A DNA stretch of 11,119 bases. Source: Chitinophagaceae bacterium (GTDB lineage Bacteria; Bacteroidota; Bacteroidia; Chitinophagales; Chitinophagaceae). Under the pieces are notes generated by a model that was given only the letters and a program-made list of their open reading frames with translations, made no database searches and was not told the DNA's origin. This document shows, piece by piece, positions 7,957-11,119 of this stretch. A program made the position numbers and the translations under genes. Positions within the stretch are counted from its first letter, which is position 1. Each line of letters begins with the position of its first letter. The stretch lies in contig JAIPBY010000074.1 of NCBI GenBank assembly GCA_021738605.1, positions 1-11,119 on the forward strand, written 5' to 3'.

Positions 7957-9579
7957 ATGAACCAACAAACAAAGTGGTCTCAATTCGGTGTACTGATCAT
8001 CGTATTCTTTTTCTGGGGATTTGTAGCTGCATCCAACAGTATTTTCATCCCATTTTGTAAAACTTTTTTTAACCTTGATCAGATCCAGTCACAGTTGATC
8101 GGTTCTGCATTTTATGGTGCTTATTTTTATGGATCGTTGATTTTGTATGTTTTCTCCACCATTACAGGAACCGACTTGTTGAACAAGATTGGTTATAAAA
8201 AAGGAATCATTTACGGTTTGCTGATTTCGGTTGTAGGTGCCCTGGCGCTTGCCTACATCAGTGGCTCTGGGAGTGCCTCCTTTGGGCTGGTACTTGTATC
8301 GTTCTTTATCATTGCTTTAGGTTTCTCATTACAACAAACTGCTGCACAGCCTTTTGCTATCGGATTGGGGTCTCCAGAAACAGGTGCTCACCGGCTGAAC
8401 ATGGGAGGTAGCGTAAACTCATTTGGCACTTTGCTCGGACCACTTGTAGTCAGTTATCTGCTTTTCGGAAGCCTCGACAGTGGGAAGTCTGCTTCTATTG
8501 AAAACATCCAAACACTTTATTTCTTCCTTGCAGGACTGTTCATTATTGCAGCCCTGATTTTTGCTTATGCAAAGCTGCCGAAGACTACTTCAGATGAGAA
8601 ACTGGAAAAAAGCCCTAAGGCAATGAATGTATTGTTGATCATTGGTGCGATCTTCCTACCTGTACTTTTTGCAGACTGGGCCAAGAGTGTTACCGGACTA
8701 GAAAAAAGTGTTATCATCAGTGGTTCATTGATCATCATTTTAGCCATCCTTTTTTGGACCATGGTTACGGCAAAAAAGAATCCAACAGGATGGGGTGCCA
8801 TGGCTTACCCACAGCTGGTATTGGGGATGATTGCCATTTTTATTTATGTTGGGGTTGAGGTAACCATTGACAACAACTTTGGCGCATTGCTCAAAAAGAA
8901 TGCCTTTGGAGGCAAAGAAGATTCTCAAATTTCCCATCTCATTTCTCTGTATTGGGGATCAATGATGATTGGCAGGTGGACAGGTGCTGTCAGTGTTTTC
9001 AACTTCAGCAAAATGGTTAAGCGAATCCTTGTGATTGTTGTACCTTTTGCTGCATTTGGATTGATTCTACTTGTAAACATCATCAAAGGAAATGAAATCA
9101 GTGAATTTGCCATGTATCCTATTTGCATAGCCATTGCTGTCATTGCTTTCCTTTATGCAGAAGACAAACCAGTTAAATTGTTGCTCACCGTTTCTGTTCT
9201 TGCTTCAGTTGCCATGCTGATTTCCATTACAACCACAGGCATGCTGGCCAACTATGCCATCATCAGCACCGGTCTTTGTACGGCAGTAATGTGGCCTTGT
9301 ATATTTGCCCTTGCCATCAATGGTATAGGAAAATACACCAGCCAGGGATCCGCATTCCTGATCATGATGATCCTTGGTGGAGCAATTATTCCTCCTACCC
9401 AAGGTTCTATCATTGATCTTGATCCTTCTGGTGACGCCAACGTATATACTTTCACACAACTCTCATATCTTGTTCCATTGGCCTGTTTTGCCTACCTGGC
9501 ATGGCACGCTATTCAAACAAAATCTGTTCTGAAAAAACAGGGTCTGGATGTTGATGCACAAGTTGCTGCATCCCATTAA
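7957..9579 (+). CDS. MFS sugar permease, FucP/GluP (FHS) family, long form
   Basis: Predicted inner-membrane sugar:proton symporter. Family marks are FFFWGFVAASNSIFIPF in the first helix, SAFYGAYFYGSL in the second, GFSLQQTAAQPF in the fourth, IYVGVEVTIDN in the first helix of the second half, GSMMIGRWTG, and SAFLIMMILGGAIIPPTQGS near the C-terminus. I start at ATG 7957 (540 residues); a TTG at 7930 would add 9 residues but sits in the candidate promoter. FucP and GluP are about 410-440 residues with 12 helices. This protein is about 100 longer and shows roughly 16 hydrophobic stretches, with apparent extra pairs at about residues 225-270 and 357-402. The cargo is probably glucose or another hexose, inferred from the sugar kinase downstream. 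A strong terminator follows 26 bp after the stop. Confidence 0.88.
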   Translation: MNQQTKWSQFGVLIIVFFFWGFVAASNSIFIPFCKTFFNLDQIQSQLIGSAFYGAYFYGSLILYVFSTITGTDLLNKIGYKKGIIYGLLISVVGALALAYISGSGSASFGLVLVSFFIIALGFSLQQTAAQPFAIGLGSPETGAHRLNMGGSVNSFGTLLGPLVVSYLLFGSLDSGKSASIENIQTLYFFLAGLFIIAALIFAYAKLPKTTSDEKLEKSPKAMNVLLIIGAIFLPVLFADWAKSVTGLEKSVIISGSLIIILAILFWTMVTAKKNPTGWGAMAYPQLVLGMIAIFIYVGVEVTIDNNFGALLKKNAFGGKEDSQISHLISLYWGSMMIGRWTGAVSVFNFSKMVKRILVIVVPFAAFGLILLVNIIKGNEISEFAMYPICIAIAVIAFLYAEDKPVKLLLTVSVLASVAMLISITTTGMLANYAIISTGLCTAVMWPCIFALAINGIGKYTSQGSAFLIMMILGGAIIPPTQGSIIDLDPSGDANVYTFTQLSYLVPLACFAYLAWHAIQTKSVLKKQGLDVDAQVAASH

Positions 9580-9605
9580 TTTGAACTGATTTATTTGTAT
9601 CTTGG

Positions 9606-9633
9606 CAGCCACTGAAAAGTGGCTGTTTTTTTT
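9606..9633 (+). terminator. Intrinsic (Rho-independent) terminator after the sugar permease
   Basis: A perfect 8-bp stem, CAGCCACT with AGTGGCTG, closes a GAAA tetraloop and is followed at once by eight T residues (9626-9633). It ends permease transcription on the plus strand. The kinase ATG lies only 23 bp beyond the T run, so the kinase needs read-through or a promoter overlapping this hairpin. The opposite strand has no T run, so it is one-directional. Confidence 0.9.
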
Positions 9634-9656
9634 ATTGATTTTTTCAAAAAGCTATA

Positions 9657-10622
9657 ATGAGTGTACATCAACCTTTGGCCATTGGTATCGATATCGGAGG
9701 AACAGGAACAAAATTTGGGATTGTAGACAAAGATGGAAACGTGCTTTTCTCTGGAGAAATGTCTACCAAAAAACACAGGGAAATTGATGGTTATATCGAT
9801 GAACTTCATGGTCACTTGGGTGAACTCATTGAAAAAGCAGGTGGAATTGGAAGAATTCGTGGCATTGGTGTTGGTGCACCCAATGGAAATTTCTATACCG
9901 GGAACATCGAATATGCTCCCAATTTACCCTGGAGCGGGATCATTCCCATCGCCAAGATGATGAGTGATAAATTCAAACTGCCTGTTACCTTGACAAACGA
10001 TGCCAATGCAGCAGCCATTGGTGAAATGATGTATGGGGCAGCAAAAGGTATGCGCGATTTCATCATGATTACCCTGGGAACTGGCGTTGGGAGTGGCATT
10101 GTGGCCAATGGTCAGCTCATTTATGGTCATGACGGTTTTGCAGGAGAACTGGGCCATACGATCGTGATTCCTGATGGAAGAATTCACCAGGGTACAAAGA
10201 AACACGGCTCCTTGGAGAGTTATGCTTCTGCTACTGGTGTAAGACTGACTGCCCTTGAAATGCTCGAAAACAGTACTGAAGATAGTTTATTGAGAACAGC
10301 TGATAAGGAAACACTTGATTCAAAAGTGGTTTATGATGCCGCCATCAAAGGAGATAAGCTGGCCCTCGATATATTTGAGTTTACAGGAAAGATCCTTGGA
10401 TTGGCTTTGGCCAATGCTGTAATGTTCAGCAGCCCGGAAGCCATCATTCTGTTTGGCGGTCTGACAAAATCAGGTGATTTGATTTTGAACCCTACCAGAA
10501 GACATATGGAAGAAAACCTGATACAGGTTTTCCAAAACAAGGTCAAAATATTGATCAGTCATCTTAAAGAGTCTGATGCTGCAATACTTGGATCCAGTGC
10601 ATTGGTCTGGGATAAGCAGTAA
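9657..10622 (+). CDS. ROK-family sugar kinase, probable glucokinase, lacking the cysteine zinc motif
   Basis: Cytoplasmic kinase predicted to phosphorylate glucose (or a related hexose) to the 6-phosphate. The 321 residues fit the ROK family. The N-terminal phosphate-binding motif is IGIDIGGTGTKFGIVD (9-24). The catalytic segment TNDANAAAIGEMMYGA has Asp115 as the expected base. LGTGVGSGIV (140-149) is the second phosphate motif, and ELGH (164-167) and SLESYASATG (185-194) hold sugar-binding Glu164, His167 and Glu187. There is no N-terminal DNA-binding domain, so it is an enzyme rather than a NagC/Mlc-type repressor. The usual CxCGxxGCxE zinc motif is replaced by IHQGTKKHGSLE; all three cysteines are gone. 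Start ATG 9657 has an A-rich leader. It follows the sugar permease on the same strand, so import then phosphorylation is the simplest reading. Fructokinase, N-acetylmannosamine kinase or polyphosphate-dependent use cannot be excluded. Confidence 0.88.
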   Translation: MSVHQPLAIGIDIGGTGTKFGIVDKDGNVLFSGEMSTKKHREIDGYIDELHGHLGELIEKAGGIGRIRGIGVGAPNGNFYTGNIEYAPNLPWSGIIPIAKMMSDKFKLPVTLTNDANAAAIGEMMYGAAKGMRDFIMITLGTGVGSGIVANGQLIYGHDGFAGELGHTIVIPDGRIHQGTKKHGSLESYASATGVRLTALEMLENSTEDSLLRTADKETLDSKVVYDAAIKGDKLALDIFEFTGKILGLALANAVMFSSPEAIILFGGLTKSGDLILNPTRRHMEENLIQVFQNKVKILISHLKESDAAILGSSALVWDKQ

Positions 10623-10655
10623 TTATTTCAAGTTACTTCAATGGGAGCTTTGCTG

Positions 10656-11119
10656 TCAGTTTGACTGAAGCATGGCTTTTTCTTTGGCCCAAGCGGTTTT
10701 ACCGTAGCCGGGAATCACATGTTTTTCACTGTGGTATGATGACCTTACCAATGGGCCACTCTCAACATAATCGATACCCAAGCCATATCCAATTTCCTTG
10801 TATTCATTGAATTCATTCGGATGAACAAAGCGCTGAACGGGCAGGTGTTTTCTGGTTGGTTGAAGATATTGGCCGATGGTTACTACATCAATTCCATTGG
10901 CGGCCAGGTCTTTCAGGGTCTGAATAACTTCCTCTTTTTGCTCTCCCAATCCAAGCATGATGCCTGATTTGGTTCTCATACCACCTTGCTTCAATTTTCT
11001 CAGCACTTCCATGCTTCTCCAATATTTTGCCTGGATCCTAACTTTTCGGGTAAGTTGCTCTACCGTTTCGATATTATGAGACACCACTTCAGGGGCGGCT
11101 TCAATGATTCTTTGGATCT
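10656..11119 (-). CDS. lipA: Lipoyl synthase LipA, C-terminal part (5' end outside window)
   Basis: Radical SAM enzyme that inserts two sulfurs into octanoyl groups on lipoyl domains of 2-oxoacid dehydrogenases and the glycine cleavage H protein. The 153 codons visible begin IQRIIEAAPEVVSHNIETV at the right edge and cover the second half of the family. Signatures are TKSGIMLGLGE, TIGQYLQPTRKHLPV, HPNEFNEYKEIGY, and SGPLVRSSYH near the C-terminus, whose RSSY serine is known to ligate the auxiliary iron-sulfur cluster. The cluster cysteines, both the CxxxCxxC radical-SAM set and the N-terminal auxiliary set, lie outside the window. The frame is open to the edge, so a start at the internal GTG near 11087 would be an artefact. 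It converges on the kinase with a 33-bp gap and no visible terminator. It is unrelated to the sugar genes. Confidence 0.96.
   Translation of the reverse strand, partial: IQRIIEAAPEVVSHNIETVEQLTRKVRIQAKYWRSMEVLRKLKQGGMRTKSGIMLGLGEQKEEVIQTLKDLAANGIDVVTIGQYLQPTRKHLPVQRFVHPNEFNEYKEIGYGLGIDYVESGPLVRSSYHSEKHVIPGYGKTAWAKEKAMLQSN

Noticed and set aside
10623..10655. Shared bidirectional terminator between the kinase and lipA
   Set aside because: No stem of useful length with a T run is visible in the 33-bp gap.
10656..11087. A complete small 143-residue protein starting at the GTG at 11087
   Set aside because: The frame stays open to the window edge and continues LipA homology (AAPEVVSHNIETV), so it is the tail of lipA.
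1..11119. CRISPR array, insertion sequence, tRNA/rRNA, phage or defence genes
   Set aside because: No regularly spaced repeats, terminal inverted repeats, transposase or RNA gene signatures were seen; coding density is filled by metabolic genes.

Overview
The window looks like a chromosomal piece of a Bacteroidota genome, probably Chitinophagaceae or a relative; the family-level guess is weak. The signs are moderate AT richness, A/T-rich rather than Shine-Dalgarno leaders, candidate TTG/TAnnTTTG-type promoter elements, and protein flavours typical of the phylum (FucP/GluP-type sugar permease, SLC45-like sugar permease, GH13 cyclomaltodextrinase-type enzyme). Nothing suggests a phage, plasmid, insertion sequence or CRISPR array.

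Left part (1-7850, minus strand): a five-gene glycogen and maltodextrin block, read from right to left. The order is glgA (glycogen synthase), glgC (ADP-glucose pyrophosphorylase), an SLC45-like sugar permease, an exported GH13 alpha-glucan hydrolase, and glgB (branching enzyme, which runs off the left edge). Gaps are 23 bp (glgA-glgC), 85 bp (glgC-permease), 1 bp (permease-hydrolase) and 9 bp (hydrolase-glgB). The 85-bp gap holds a perfect 8+3+8 palindrome, which could be an operator giving the last three genes their own control. The block joins degradation and uptake of alpha-glucans to glycogen synthesis.

Middle (7851-7956): a short divergent intergenic region with candidate promoters facing both ways.

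Right part (7957-10622, plus strand): a FucP/GluP-type sugar permease of unusual length, a strong intrinsic terminator, and a ROK-family sugar kinase (probable glucokinase) that has lost the family's cysteine zinc motif. Together these could import and phosphorylate glucose, whose phosphate can feed GlgC after isomerisation by phosphoglucomutase, which is not in the window. The right edge (10656-11119, minus strand) carries the 3' part of lipA (lipoyl synthase), convergent with the kinase and unrelated to sugar metabolism.

Most of the window is recognisable metabolism. I found no clearly new system. The items most worth a second look are the palindrome, the zinc-motif-less ROK kinase, the permease with extra hydrophobic segments, and the terminator placed almost against the kinase start.
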